Of a stretch of DNA of 64,000 nucleotides, positions 36,590 to 48,137 are shown piece by piece (the first letter of the stretch is position 1; each line of letters opens with the position of its first letter). The notes under the pieces were generated by a model. It saw only the letters and a list, made by a program, of their open reading frames with translations. It did no database searches and was not told the DNA's origin. Made by a program: the position numbers and the translations under genes. Source of the DNA: Cudoniella acicularis. Lineage: Eukaryota > Ascomycota > Leotiomycetes > Helotiales > Helotiaceae. The stretch is taken from positions 20,878 through 84,877 of the forward strand of contig JAAMPI010000040.1 of NCBI GenBank assembly GCA_013054445.1. Direction: 5' to 3'.

Positions 36590-37737
36590 CTATGAAAAGG
36601 GAGGAAGCCAGAATGGGTATCCGCCGTTCTTAATCCTAAAGACACTGAGCAAGAAGCTGTACATGACGAAGATCACGCCTCCCCAGATGAGAACGGCAAC
36701 TTGCTGGGTTTTTGGATCTTTGATGCGTGGTACTTTAAGGGCCAATGATATGGTTGCAAAGGAAAGGAGTCCGTCTGATTTTTTGGTTAGCACGTATTCA
36801 TCTTAGAGGCTGGTATAACATACACATGGCGGCTACAATCTGGGTTTCCAGACCGTATTGGTTAGAGAAGCCTCCGGCAAAATAGCTCACCCCGCCTCTT
36901 CCATCGCCAGCCACATATGGGACTTTTCGGATGTGGTTGAACATATGCCCGCTGGTGAAAAGCAAGATTGATATTAAGCTGATTGCTGCCCACACATTTC
37001 GGTTTTGAATGATTGGCAAGGCGTATGGCCATGCAACGCTTAAGAAACTAATCGTGCCCAATATTGTTGTGGTAACCGCAATGCCGTAAGTCCAATTGAT
37101 AGGTCGTTGAACTTGTGGATGAGGCCTGTCGGTAAGGTAACGTCCAATCCAGGAGCGAACCTGCTCCGCAGATTGAGGACTAGAGAATAGTTAGCCAAAG
37201 ATTTAGTTCAAGTCCAACCTTAAGAAAGGAAGCATACCCGTTCGTGAAATCATATCGAATAGGTCCAGTTTCGGTAACGGCATGAGGTCCAATGGTTGGT
37301 TGAAAAAGGAGGAGAACCGGTGCAGTTTGGAGACCGAGCTGTAGCCATCCAAATTAGCGGGGTTTCTGGAACCTGTTATCAGAACTTACCGATTGAAAAG
37401 TATTTTTGCCATCTGTGAAGTCTAATGTACCAAATACTAAGCGTGAATCTCCCTGCTTGTCACCCTTCGTCCAACTTCTGGATAGTAGATCCCATTCTGG
37501 CTGGAATTCACGGCAGAGAACGCATCCAAATCGCGACTCTAAAGCTGTAAGCAGCACAGCAACGGAGTAGTCTCGGGGGGCGGATGTCAATTGAGTATAT
37601 ACGGCATCGTCAAGCTTCAACGGAGCAGATGAGAGGGCCTTCGCATGGAATTGCTGGAATTTGTCCACGGCAGGTTTTTTCGCGGCAAAGGCAGCCGCCG
37701 GCAGCAAAGAAAGAAGAAGCCCTTTAAGGAAATGCAT
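36590..37737 (-). CDS. OST3: Oligosaccharyltransferase gamma subunit (Ost3/Ost6, MagT1/TUSC3 family)
   Basis: A thiol-oxidoreductase subunit of the ER oligosaccharyltransferase; it holds substrate proteins by mixed disulfides during N-glycosylation. Exons: 37737-37390, 37338-37238, 37179-36824 and 36774-36590, 329 residues. Introns are 51, 58 and 49 nt, all GT-AG with matching phase. A signal peptide (MHFLKGLLLSLLPAAAFA) leads to a lumenal thioredoxin-like domain with the redox motif CVLC at residues 72-75, within the context ESRFGCVLCREFQPEW. Four C-terminal membrane segments follow (from GIAVTTTILGTISFL, NVWAAISLISILLF, LSFATISLALKV and VLIWGGVIFVMYSFL), with GHMFNHIRKVPYV between the second and third as in the family. 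The CxxC is intact. Ost3 and Ost6 cannot be separated here. It is divergent from the coiled-coil gene. Confidence 0.95.
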
Positions 37738-38065
37738 CTTTGAAAGGTTATCACAGCGAGCCTTGTGAGGACAAATCGCTGGGAAACTAAAATTCTGAAG
37801 TCAAGGACGAGTGGTACGCAGCTTTCGATAAGTGTCCTCTCGCTTGGCGGGAGCTGTGACCGTGTCAGATTAGTCACACGTCGGGGTGTGTTTAGCAATG
37901 AGGGACAGCAGTGAAAGCCTCAGGTACAGAAGTGAGTTTAGCGCTCCGCTAAACCGTTTCCGGCTGTTTGTTGACTTTGGATCGCGTCTGCGGAGACCTG
38001 CAAGTTGCTCAGCGCACTTGGATCGCCGTGCATCTTTTCAAGCCCAACGTATTCCGATCATCCCT
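37738..38065. promoter_or_regulatory. Compact divergent promoter, OST3 / coiled-coil gene
   Basis: Only 328 bp separate the two start codons, so both promoters must share this spacer. I see no confident TATA box or named operator. Confidence 0.5.
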
Positions 38066-40402
38066 ATGGATTCATCAATATCCCATGATGAGGATGAGAG
38101 CACCGGTAGCGTAAGTTGGTCTTTACTCCCAAAGGTGCATCCGCTTACCATCCTAGCAGCTCTCCAAATCGCAACGTCTCCAGGTGATATACAACGACGC
38201 ATTACGGAACACTGATATAATTGTTAAGGACGAGGGTGCACGGCGACTGAGACTACGAATACTTATGCTGGAGAACGAGAATGATGATCTACACCAACAG
38301 TTGGCCATTGGCGATGACCATATCGACGCCCTCGAGCATGAAGCGGATGACTTGAGGGTCCAGCTGGAACAAACCCAAGAAGATGCACACCATCATGATA
38401 TGGAGTTGAAGGTACAGACACGGGAGTTGAACAACCTTAAGGTAATACTTGGCCTCAACGCAGAAAACAGAAATCTAACCATTCTCAGACAGAGTTAGCT
38501 TCCATGAACGGAGTCGCCATGGATACCACGAAATTATTGACTGAGAAGTTATCTCTTGCACGCGAGCTGGCGACATTGAAGCCGGAACTGGACCACCTTT
38601 GTTCACAAGTAGCCCAGCATCAAATGGCCTTGTCCGAGAAGCTCGCTTTGCAACGCCAAGTCAATTCGTTAGAAGTCGAACTCGAGACCGAAAAACGTGC
38701 TGCAAAGCGGGCAGCCCAGAAGAATGACCACAGCGAGAGAGAAGCAGAATTCCAGAGTCAGCTGGATGGCCTCCAAAAGGATCTGGCTCGTACAAAGAGG
38801 GAGGCCTCTAAGACTCTTAAAGAAAGAGAAACCGAATTCCAGGCCGAGCTTGACACTCTTCAAAAAGATCTCGCTCGTGAGAGAAGAGAGAACTCCAAAA
38901 CTTTGAAAGAGTTGGAAAAGGAACTCAAGGCGTCTGAGGCTCGCCAAGCTATTCTTGAGAGCAAGGCCGCACAGAACCATGACAATAGCGAACGAGAAGC
39001 AGAACTTCAAGGCCAATTAGATGCGCTGCAAAAAGAGTTATCACGGGAGAGAAAGGAGAGTGCCAGATCAGTCAAGGAGCTAGAGAAGGAACTCAAGGCA
39101 TCCGAGGCTCGCCAAGCCATTCTTGAGAGCAAGGCCGCACAGAAGCATGACGACAGCGAACGAGAAACAGACCTCCAAGACAAAATAGATGCACTCCAGA
39201 GGGATTTAACACGGGAGCGAAAGGAGAGCTCTAAATCTATCAAGGAACTGGAGAAGGAACTCAAGATATCTGAAGCTCGCCAAAAGGCTCTTGGAAACAA
39301 GGCCACCCAAGAGAATGATAGTAGTGAGAGAGAAGCAGAGTTACAAGCTCAAGTGGAAGAACTTCAGCAGGATCTCGCACGGGTGAAGAAAGAAGATACT
39401 AAGGCTCTCAAAGAGTTAGAAAATGGACTCAAGGAATCCGAAATTCGCCAGACTGCTCTCGAGGGCAAGTTCGAACAAATGAGGACAAAATTGCGCACTA
39501 CTAAAGAACAACTCAAAGAGTGTCATGACGAGCTTGCGCAAGCACGAGCAATTCCTAGCAAAGCGCGAAATATGTCAAAGAGCGAAGATGCCCCAGTAAA
39601 GAATCTTCGGAAGAGAAGCGCTCCCGAGATGAGTACAGATGTCACTATTGGCACACCAGATGGGGTAGCCGTTCGAGGAAAGCGACCTGGCATGAAGCGA
39701 GGACGGATGGACCAAACTATGCTTGGGGAAAAGTCCATGTTTTCAATCACACCCTTCCTCAATCGCACGACGAGTATTGCGCCGGAGAGTCCAATCCAGA
39801 ATTCCCCTATCGTGGAAAAGGAGTCAGCTGCCGACAAACGACCTTCAAACACGATGCAAAATGAGCCCTTGACAGCAGTTCTACCAACCCCTGATATATC
39901 CTCGCCGACCGTCACCCCTAAGGCCAGGGGCAGAAAAAAGCTGGCTGACAAAGGAGATTCGAGAAATGTTCTTGGGGAAGCGAAAACCAACATAAAAAAG
40001 ACCAAATCTGCACCGAAGAAGAGGCCATTGAGTACCCTGGAAAAAGTTACCGAGGAGGATGGTGATGAGAATGAGCAATCCAATGTTCGGGCACCTGAAA
40101 ATGCTGAGCCTACAGAACAGCCCCAGGCGAATGTGAAAGCCTCTAAACTGCAAGCAAAACACCCCGCTGTCGAGGAGTCAGGACCGAAGAAGAAAAAGAG
40201 GAAGTTACCTGGTGCAACACTTTTCGATGAAGAAGACGGTGAAACTACGAAAAGACCAGCAAAGGTTTCCCTCGGACCAGCTCGCTTACTTGGAAAAGGG
40301 CCAGTTGCTTTGAAAGGAGGTTTGGGTGCTAGTGCTGGCTTTGGCGCCTTTTCACCATTGAAGAAAGACCGTAGAGGTATAGGAGCAAGCTTTCTTGCAT
40401 AG
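38066..40402 (+). CDS. Long coiled-coil protein with 56-residue repeats
   Basis: Function not recognised. Exons: 38066-38110, 38184-38441 and 38489-40402, 738 residues; introns are 73 and 47 nt, both phase 0. The N-terminus (MDSSISHDEDESTGS) is acidic. Residues ~20-500 are almost pure coiled coil (LRLRILMLENENDDLHQQL onward). Within it, four 56-residue units start with KELEKELKxSEARQ at about 38906, 39074, 39242 and 39410; 56 residues is exactly eight heptads. A preceding pair of 28-residue half units (EREAEFQSQLDGLQKDLAR) shares the pattern. The C-terminal third is basic, Ser/Pro-rich and probably nuclear: a KKKKRKLPGATLFDEEDG block, then FGAFSPLKKDRRGIGASFLA at the end. That pattern suggests a chromosome-, spindle- or nuclear-structure protein, but this is inference. 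Confidence 0.8.
38906..39577 (+). repeat. Coding tandem repeat, 168-bp period, four units
   Basis: The codon for the first Lys of KELE recurs at 38906, 39074, 39242 and 39410, an exact 168-bp spacing each time. Nucleotide identity is high between the first two units (both contain the run CTCGCCAAGC) and lower in the later ones, as expected for an old array still under coiled-coil selection. Confidence 0.85.
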
Positions 40403-40954
40403 TAATCCCGGGTGTAATAGGACGCTCATTTTGTACGGTGATGAGGCAGGGCTAGGTACAGAAGCATTTGGGGGGCGTTAATGGCCGCATTGGAAACGTA
40501 TCAAGCGTTAGGAGTTTGGGCGAATTATTGTAAAATTACTTCGGATTTCTGCTGTCATTGATGATCTGAGATTTTGATGCCTCAATGAATTAGACAATTA
40601 ACATTCTTATGTTTCTGATGTTGATGGCTGACCGCAAGACGTCCAAGCTGCCTAATCACTATGCTCCGGGCGCAGACACTGAGTGTCGCTTTACTTGGTG
40701 TGGAAAGGACTGGATCGAAAGATTAATGGGAACTGGCGTTCATAGATCACGTGGTTAGGCTGACTTTTTCTCAATGAGCCTTGCGCTTGCCCAGCAAGAT
40801 AATTGTCGCTTGACTTGGTGGGTGGCGCGGTTGTTGTGCGAGATTTCAGCTCGCGACGTGACAGGGGCTTCCTGAATATGTGTGTCTGCAGCCTTCGGAC
40901 CTGCAGTTGCGATAGCCGCGTCGAACATTATATTGTCGGAAACTCGGGAGCACC
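40403..40954. other. Intergenic, no gene seen
   Basis: 552 bp between the coiled-coil gene and the decayed ATPase-HET locus. A minus-strand frame of 69 codons at 40755-40964 is not supported. Confidence 0.5.
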
Positions 40955-43900
40955 ATGAGGACACTGACGCTTGACAAGAATCCCAAGGATCACGTTGAAC
41001 GAATCACGCGAGAGAACAAGCCAGATGGAGACAGCAGGACCACTGCAGCGTTGGAACGTGCTCTCAAAATATGATGCCACACACTATCTGCAGCATCCGG
41101 CGTAGGCGTAGCTAGCCTATTGCAGTATATCGGAAAGCTTATATCAGAAGGCTACACGTTTCTTATTGGAACTCATTCAAAATGCAGACGATAATGTATA
41201 CGCCAAGGTCACTCCTTCACTGAACCTGACCTGTGATGCTGATGGCCTTCGCATTGACTGCAACGAAACAGGATTCACTGCAAAAAATGTTGACGCTCTC
41301 TGTACTATTGGGCAGAGCACGAAGGCTGGTCTACAACGGGCTACTCGATATGTTGGCGAGAAGGGTATCGGATTCAAGTCCGTCTTTAAAGCTGCTGATG
41401 TTCTGTGGATATCTTCTGGTGGATATACATTCAAGCTTGACACGACTACACTTCTCAGATCTCTAGGGATGATAACACCCATTTGGGCTGAATTTCCAGG
41501 CGAGACATTTCCAGGACATACATCGCTATATATGAAGTTCTCCCCCGCTTACGATAAAAGGAGCTCGTTGATGACATTGTGTCTCTTGATTCTAGGATGC
41601 TGCTCTTTTTGAGATGACTGAGAAAGATTACCCTCATAGTGAATGACCGTGGAAAGGTTTCGTCAAGTATGCTCACCAGGACAGATGATCAGAGGAACGG
41701 AGATCTCATAGTTTCTCTGAGCGGTGATCAAAAGAGTGACCGTTATCTCGTCAAGTCCCAAAATGCTATTGATCTTCCTTTAGAGGACAAGTGATCCGGG
41801 TGTCTCCAATCGGAAGTCCTCTTAGCATTCCCACTTGCAGATGAAAATGACCAGAATCCTTTATCGCAAAATGTTCATGCATTCCTTCCTATTTGAGACT
41901 ATGGCTTTAAGGTGGGTCTGTCGAGTATTGAATCCATTCCTTGTATAGTACTGACTCAATTCAAGTTTCTATTGCAAGCAGACTTTTTTCTCACGGCTAA
42001 TCGAGAAGACATCGACATATCTTCGAGGTGGAATCATGCCCTTTGCGAAGCGTCTGTAAATGCATTCGTCGCTGTTGTTGACCAATTCAATGCTAGCCCT
42101 TTTCGTTACAAATGGCTTCAGTATCTTCCCAAGACGGGGCCAGAGGATATCTTCACTAATATGAGAGAAAGTATATCGAAGCGTTTGAGGGATATGGAAA
42201 CACTGGAGTCTTGCGCTGGAGTCATGCGAAAGCCGTCATTACTTACGCATGTGACATCGAGCTTTACACATGAAGGGCTACCTTTGACGCTCAATTCCCG
42301 CACCAGCATCAAATATTTGTCATCCAAATACCCTCACTGGCAAATTCCCATGATACACACTCTTGAAGTCCGCGAAATGCCTAGCGAAGAGTTTCTGCTA
42401 GATTTCAAGACGACGATTGAACTAGATGCCGTTTCCTTCCGCCAGCGATCGTTGTCATGGCACTCTAAGTTGGCAAGAGTCCTTTCACCGTTGTTAGGTT
42501 ACAGCCAGCACTCTTCTTCAATCTGTACCTTGTCCATCATACCATTACGAAATGGCACCTGGATATCAGCTAGCGATCACACCATTTTCTTCTCTGAAGG
42601 AGTTAACGATCTCGGTGTTCCCGAGGACATCCCCTTTTTAGTTGTAGACGAGAGGGCAGAAGCAAATTCTGATAGGAGTCTATTCGCGCGTTTAGGCGTG
42701 AGGAGATGCTGAATCGATGATGTTTGTCGTTCAATTTAGAAATTGCATATCAATCCTCGGTTCGACCCAAAGTCTGCGCCCATGTCAGCCTTAATTTCTC
42801 ACGCTGCATTTTTGTTCAAGGCGTCTTGGCGACCGCACAAGCCTCTGAACTCTGGTTCGTTTCGAAACTGGATAGACGCTGTCTTGGGTCCGAGTTATAT
42901 GTAGACTGGGATCTTGATGGCAATTCGATGTACCGTACAATTTTCGGGGAACTAGGGCGCGACTACCCTTTTCTCCATGGCGAGTACAAGGGTACTTTTC
43001 CACATGCTAGGAAATCTTGGATCATCTGGTTATGCGAATCCTTCCACTTATCAAGACTTCCTCGATTGGTGTCACCTCTGAGAGGGTCGAAATTCTGTCT
43101 GTCCTCTGACTTCAAATTGATTTTGGAACGTATTTAGGTAACAGACGTCCTCTGATTGTTGAGGAATGACTGGGAGCATTATTTCCAAATGGATCCAAGT
43201 CCGCGACCGAACAGAAGAAACTCTGGAATTGCGATCCTCCAAATGGAAAGTCAAGGACGAGCTTTCTTGCATTAAGGTCAAATGTAAAGCCGGTACTGTT
43301 CCCCTTAGACAGACCTGCCTCCCGCAAATTGACATAGATATGGACGACATCACTTGCCTCCCAGTGCTAAATATTGAGGATTACCAAGATCGAAGGTGGG
43401 AACAATTGGCAGTATTAGGAATAGCCGTGAGAAAAGATGTTCATTTCTATCTTATGTGCCTGGACAGCCTGCGGCGAGGTACGCCATCTCCAGAAAGTGT
43501 CTCTAAGGTATATCGAAGGCTTGAAAGCGAATTGGCTGGAAACGAGGATCTTTTGAGGTGAGTTTACCACTTACTGTATGCTTCACCATTCTAATTCGAC
43601 ATAGGAAGCGCTTTCAAGAAAAGCCATTAATTTGTGTCGCAAGGTCCAGCAAAGGGAGTAAAGTGCGCTGGTTGACAATGCGGGCGTGTTTGGAGGAGAA
43701 ATGTAATTTTGAAAATGAGTCCCCGAAAAGTAAGCCGCTTTTCCGATCAATTTTCGCGAGTGTCAACATAAATATCAATGACTTAGTCCGAGAGGCAAAG
43801 GGCATGAGTATGACAACTGAGCTGGTTGATTTTGCTCGCCTGTTTACAGCTATCAGCCATGCAATCCGGGGGATGGGCTTGCAGAAGGCACGCGCAGCAG

Positions 43901-45790
43901 TAGCCTCATTACAGGCCAGCCCAATATTCCCAATCCGAAATAGCGAACAGTCATTAGGCTTCGACAAATTGCGCATAATGGGAGATGAGATAAGTTGGTT
44001 TATAGCTGACAATGACTACTTGCTATAGAAGTGCTGGGGTCGTGCCCTTGCTTGCGTTTACAGCTGAAGACGTGCAAGACATGGACGATGTCCCGCGAGC
44101 TCTGAAATTAGACCCTCACAGACTCTCGAAGATCGTGGAGAGCAGCACATCTGCCAAAGGACGAGTCAAGCTACACGGCCAATACTCATCTTTACTCAGA
44201 TCGAAGGCAAGATACATTAGCAGGTAAGAGCGCCCCTGAGTTCTGTTTCGAGCTCCATACAAACAGGTTTAATTGTTCTTAAAAATATCAACATGAGTTG
44301 GTAGCATGACATGAGCGATTTGAGCAGTACTGACCTGCTATCTAGACTAGTATCGAAGTCACACCCCACGCGAGAGCTCATTGAAACTCAATTACAAAAC
44401 CTCCAAGTTTTCACGGCAGATCAAATAGTGGAGGGGTACAAACTAATCTCAGGATCGTTCAAAGTGGCGGGCCGCTCAGATCTAAGTGAAGTGTCGTCCA
44501 TCCTAGAAGGAGAACTGCTCCAGATCTTCCTTACCGAGGATGCTATCACTTCTACATGTCCTCCATTCAAACTTGTTGGGCTCCTAGCGGATATTTGTGG
44601 CATTCAAGATTCAAGTTACCACGCTCTGCTGCAGGCAACGCTGAGCGAGTCAAAATTAAGACGGGTTCAGCAGACCTTCTACAGAGAAGGATTGATAAAG
44701 TATGATGAACTGCAGGATGAAGGTAAGATCTCTCTAGCGCTTCTGACTCATATGTTGTCCTCCTCTCTCTAAGCATGAACTGCCTGTTAACTACTGTAAT
44801 ATGGCAGACCTTTTGGTGATAGAACAAGCAGACAAATATCCCTCCCGCTCTGGCGCAATTCCGACTGATCCCTCTCCCTTCACTCAAGTAGGAACTGGTA
44901 TGAAGACTCAGGGTGGTTCTGTTCACTATTTGTTTCACTGGCAGAGCGCTCTTAGACAAACCAGATATACTTGCACAACCGGAGACTCCAATCCGCTGTT
45001 TACGGACAGAAGGCATTCACTGAATTTCAAAAATATTACCTCGAATCTACTAACCGACAACACTGAGGGGATGGTATGGTCGTCATGCAAGCACCAAGTT
45101 CTCAGGATGACTATATTGCATACCTTGGTGAACTCCTAGTAAGCATAGTAGTGTCCTTGGTCATCCGGAAATTCACCAACGGACGTGCCTTGCAGACCTC
45201 AAAGTTCCTCGAGAAGCAGCTTGGGTCAACTTATCATCCCGAAATCCATTGGACCAGCCCAAGACGGACTCGGGCTGGACACACCATGTTTGACGGCAGC
45301 TATGTTTCAAATTCTCCGTTTACAATCAGCACTGCTGATAGCGCCACATCATTAACGCGCTTTCTCGTGACATGTGGCTACGAAGACGCCAGAAATTGGT
45401 CAGATTCTCCTCCGCACTATCACATTGAAGTAGTGTCAACCACCAGCGAACCTTGTTCTACCTTTGCCTGGACAGTACCTCAGTTTGAGAGAGTAAGTCG
45501 CTTAGTCTCCCTTCTTCTCTTATTGTCCTAGTTGTGGCAACGAGTATTGTTTTCTTTGGATGAGCATAGCGGATAACTTTAACTTAAATCAGGCGCGGCA
45601 ATTCAGGCTAACTGAAGCATTTGCCACGAAACCAACAAACGTAATGCTGTTGATGCGAATAGCAAATATACATTCAAACACGAGCGTATTTCTCCATGTT
45701 GGCCCACGGTTTTTATATATGCAAGGGCGTTTTACTTTGCATGAAAGTAGCCACATGTTGGCTACAACCCACGACACACATGAGTTTGAT
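40955..45790 (+). pseudogene. Sacsin/NO VEIN-type GHKL ATPase with C-terminal DUF3883, heavily decayed
   Basis: A likely first ATG at 40955 begins MRTLTLDKNPKDHVERIT. A Hsp90-like (GHKL) ATPase domain is clear at 41150-41600: ELIQNADDN (N box), then DADGLRIDCNETGF, ALCTIGQSTK and GEKGIGFKSVFK, with the glycine-rich G1/G2 motifs present. Matching text continues through several frames: LLQADFFLTANREDIDISSRWN (42.0 kb), a long middle region, and a C-terminal DUF3883/NOV_C domain at ~45.2-45.5 kb (LTRFLVTCGYEDARNW, YHIEVVSTTSEPCSTFAWTVPQFER). After a probable 100-nt intron (about 45493-45592) ARQFRLTEAFATKPTNV continues it. In-frame stops include TGA 41615-41617, TGA 41792-41794 and TGA 41894-41896, and frame changes are needed near 41.15, 41.57, 42.7, 43.1, 43.6 and 44.0 kb. 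It is not translatable as one protein. Confidence 0.75.
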
Positions 45791-47730
45791 ATTGTCACTA
45801 GTCACAAGTCCCTCTTCGAGAGTTCTCGATCACTTGCTCAATATCCTCTGGATCTCCAAGGTCGTCTTGGCTCTCGATTGAACGGTCTAGAATTTACCGC
45901 TGAACTATCGGCAAACTCGTTTGACCCAGGCGGGTACTTTGCTCCGTTGACGTCAGGCAATAGTCCGCACTATTCCTATGCGGAGTTGACCAACGATGAT
46001 GAAATAAGGCTGCTTAGTATATCCCCCGGGGAAAAAGGGTCCCGACTTCGCGGGGTCATCTTCCGTGCTTCTCTACTCAAGTTTGCCTACAAATACAGGG
46101 CCCTGTCGTACACCTGGGGCCCTAAACAGCTCATTCACAGGTTTTAACCGACGCCAGATGGAATAATTCTAGTCACGCCTTCCCTGTGCTCAGCACTCCA
46201 ACGATTACGACATAGCACAGAGTCGATGACTTTATGGGTGGATCAAATTTGCATCAACCAAACAGATGATGAGAAATCCCAACAAATCCGCCTACTTTTC
46301 CTTATATTTCAGAGCGTTACTTGTATGGTGGCATATCTTGGTGAAGAAAAGGAAGAGAGTGATCTGGCATTGCGGACTTTGATGCAAATCCGAGCAAAAG
46401 TGGCACATCTAGCGAGATGGCCAGAGATTCTGCCTTCCGTACCCCTGACATGGGTCGGGAAACCCATTCCGCCCTCCACTAACAAGGTGTGGAGAGCGAC
46501 CAGGAATGTGTTTAAACGGAAGTTGTTTTCTAGAGCTTGGATCATCCAAGAAGTTGTTGCTGCCGCGAATTGCAAGTTATGTGTGGAGACTGGATGATTG
46601 ACTGGAACGACATTTTCAGCTCAGTCGAGGTGACCACAAGGGTGATGGACTCAGCCCTAGACGAGTATAAATCTATTGAAGTCACATGGTAGAATTTCAC
46701 TACGCTTGCCACGTACCGGGAGTGGGAAGGTCGAAATACTCGGTGGACATTAATTTACCTCTTGGAAGCCTTCAGATACGCAGAGTCCACACTTCAAAGA
46801 GACCGCCTCTTCGCGCTGTTAGGTTTTACTGCTGATGGATATGAAACGGTCTTTGCGTCCGACTACGAATCCCCATTTGAGGATATCGTAAAGCGATATG
46901 CATGGGCGTTCATCAAAAAGGGCAGAGTCATGGACCTACTCTACCGCGGTGGACTGGGCTCGGGAGACGAACGATTTCCCTCTTGGATTCCAGACTGGAC
47001 ACGGCTAAGTAATGGCACACTTTACTACTCATCGAAGCAAGGGGTACCTTGTTCTGCAGCAGGCCGCTTTTCGGAACCTCAAGTCTACAGCTCTGTAGAC
47101 GGCGACATGCTTGAAATTCAAGGTCTTCATTTTGATGAAGTGGCGGTCATGAGCAACTCCGCCAACAATTTAGACACTCTGCAAATATACCTTGCCGAGG
47201 TAAATCAAATGATTGATTCATTTCCTCCAAAAATGCCTCGATCTGAACTCAAGTGGAGAGTTCCTATTGTAGACGCAAAACTTCCCGAGGTTGTAATTTC
47301 AACAGCTGTCAATATGCATTCTTCTTATAAGGCTTTGGCAATTCTGATCAAAGAAGGATGCGCTCTTTCGGTCCCTGGACCAAGCCACAATACTTCCATG
47401 CAATCGAAATCCACAGTCTTCTCAAATGGCGACAAAGCCTTGCACACAAAAGCTCAGAACTATATAAACGCCCTTCAAACAAATCTTCGGGAATGGAGAT
47501 TTATCATTACCAAGAAAGGCCGCGCTAGTATTGTACCCAAACACGCCCAAGTTGAAGACAAGATCAGCATTTTCAACGGTGGTGGTGTTCCATTTCTACT
47601 AAGGAAGAGTGGTACGATTGAGGGTGAGTATCGCCTCGTGGGAGAGTGCTATGTGCACGGTGTTATGTGAGGTGAAGCATTCAAGAGTTCGGAAACGGGC
47701 AAGATTCTGCTACATTAAGGAGCTGATTGT
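45791..47730 (+). pseudogene. HET domain, in frame with the upstream DUF3883 domain, decayed
   Basis: HET domains trigger cell death in fungal heterokaryon incompatibility. Here YAELTNDDEIRLLSISPG and ALSYTWG give the first HET motif (45.97-46.12 kb). LWVDQICINQTDDEKSQQI (46.2 kb) is the second, and FSRAWIIQEV (46.53 kb) the third. The C-terminal half (46.76-47.67 kb) has ERDRLFALLG-type text, SDYESPFEDIVKRYA and RFPSWIPDWTR, and ends GECYVHGVM. Breaks: TAA 46145-46147, a frame change near 46585, TAG 46690-46692 and TGA 47668-47670. Reading continues past each with family-like sequence. The open frame 45560-46147 carries the DUF3883 tail and the first HET motif together, so this was probably one polypeptide with the upstream feature. 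I cannot exclude an ancient separate start inside that frame. Confidence 0.78.
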
Positions 47731-47859
47731 CACGAATACGACAACACGTGAGCAGTATGGGATATTAGGCTTAGACAACTACTTAGTCGATAAGAGAACC
47801 CGAGAGTTAGAAGTCTTATTAAGGGAATACTTAGTTAGGAGAGTCTATTAAGCGATCTA

Positions 47860-48060
47860 TAGATTTCACAGGATAGATATCACGTGATTATATTTGTCTA
47901 GTTTATCAATAAATATAATAATTAAATGATAAATATTTTTATTATATATATTAATTTAATATAATTATATAATATTTTTTAAAGTAAGTGTCTAGTAGGT
48001 TTATAAGAGCCTAGTTATTAAATAATAACTAACCTCCTATAACCTTTAAAAAGTATGCCT
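47860..48060. repeat. Extremely AT-rich tract
   Basis: From ~47,900 to 48,010 the sequence is almost only A and T (TTTATTATATATATTAATTT and similar). It directly follows the dead HET region and ends just before the MRM2 5' end. This is the look of a RIP-degraded repeat edge, but no element can be named. Confidence 0.6.
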
Positions 48061-48137
48061 TAGGTACACCATAAAATTCGACGACCAGTATCGATGTTCA
48101 GAACACACCTCTCTAGCTGTGCTAAACCAAGCGCTGA

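Noticed and set aside
41166..45531. Several separate small genes in the ATPase region
   Set aside because: The pieces align in order along one protein family across different frames, so they are fragments of one decayed gene, not independent genes.
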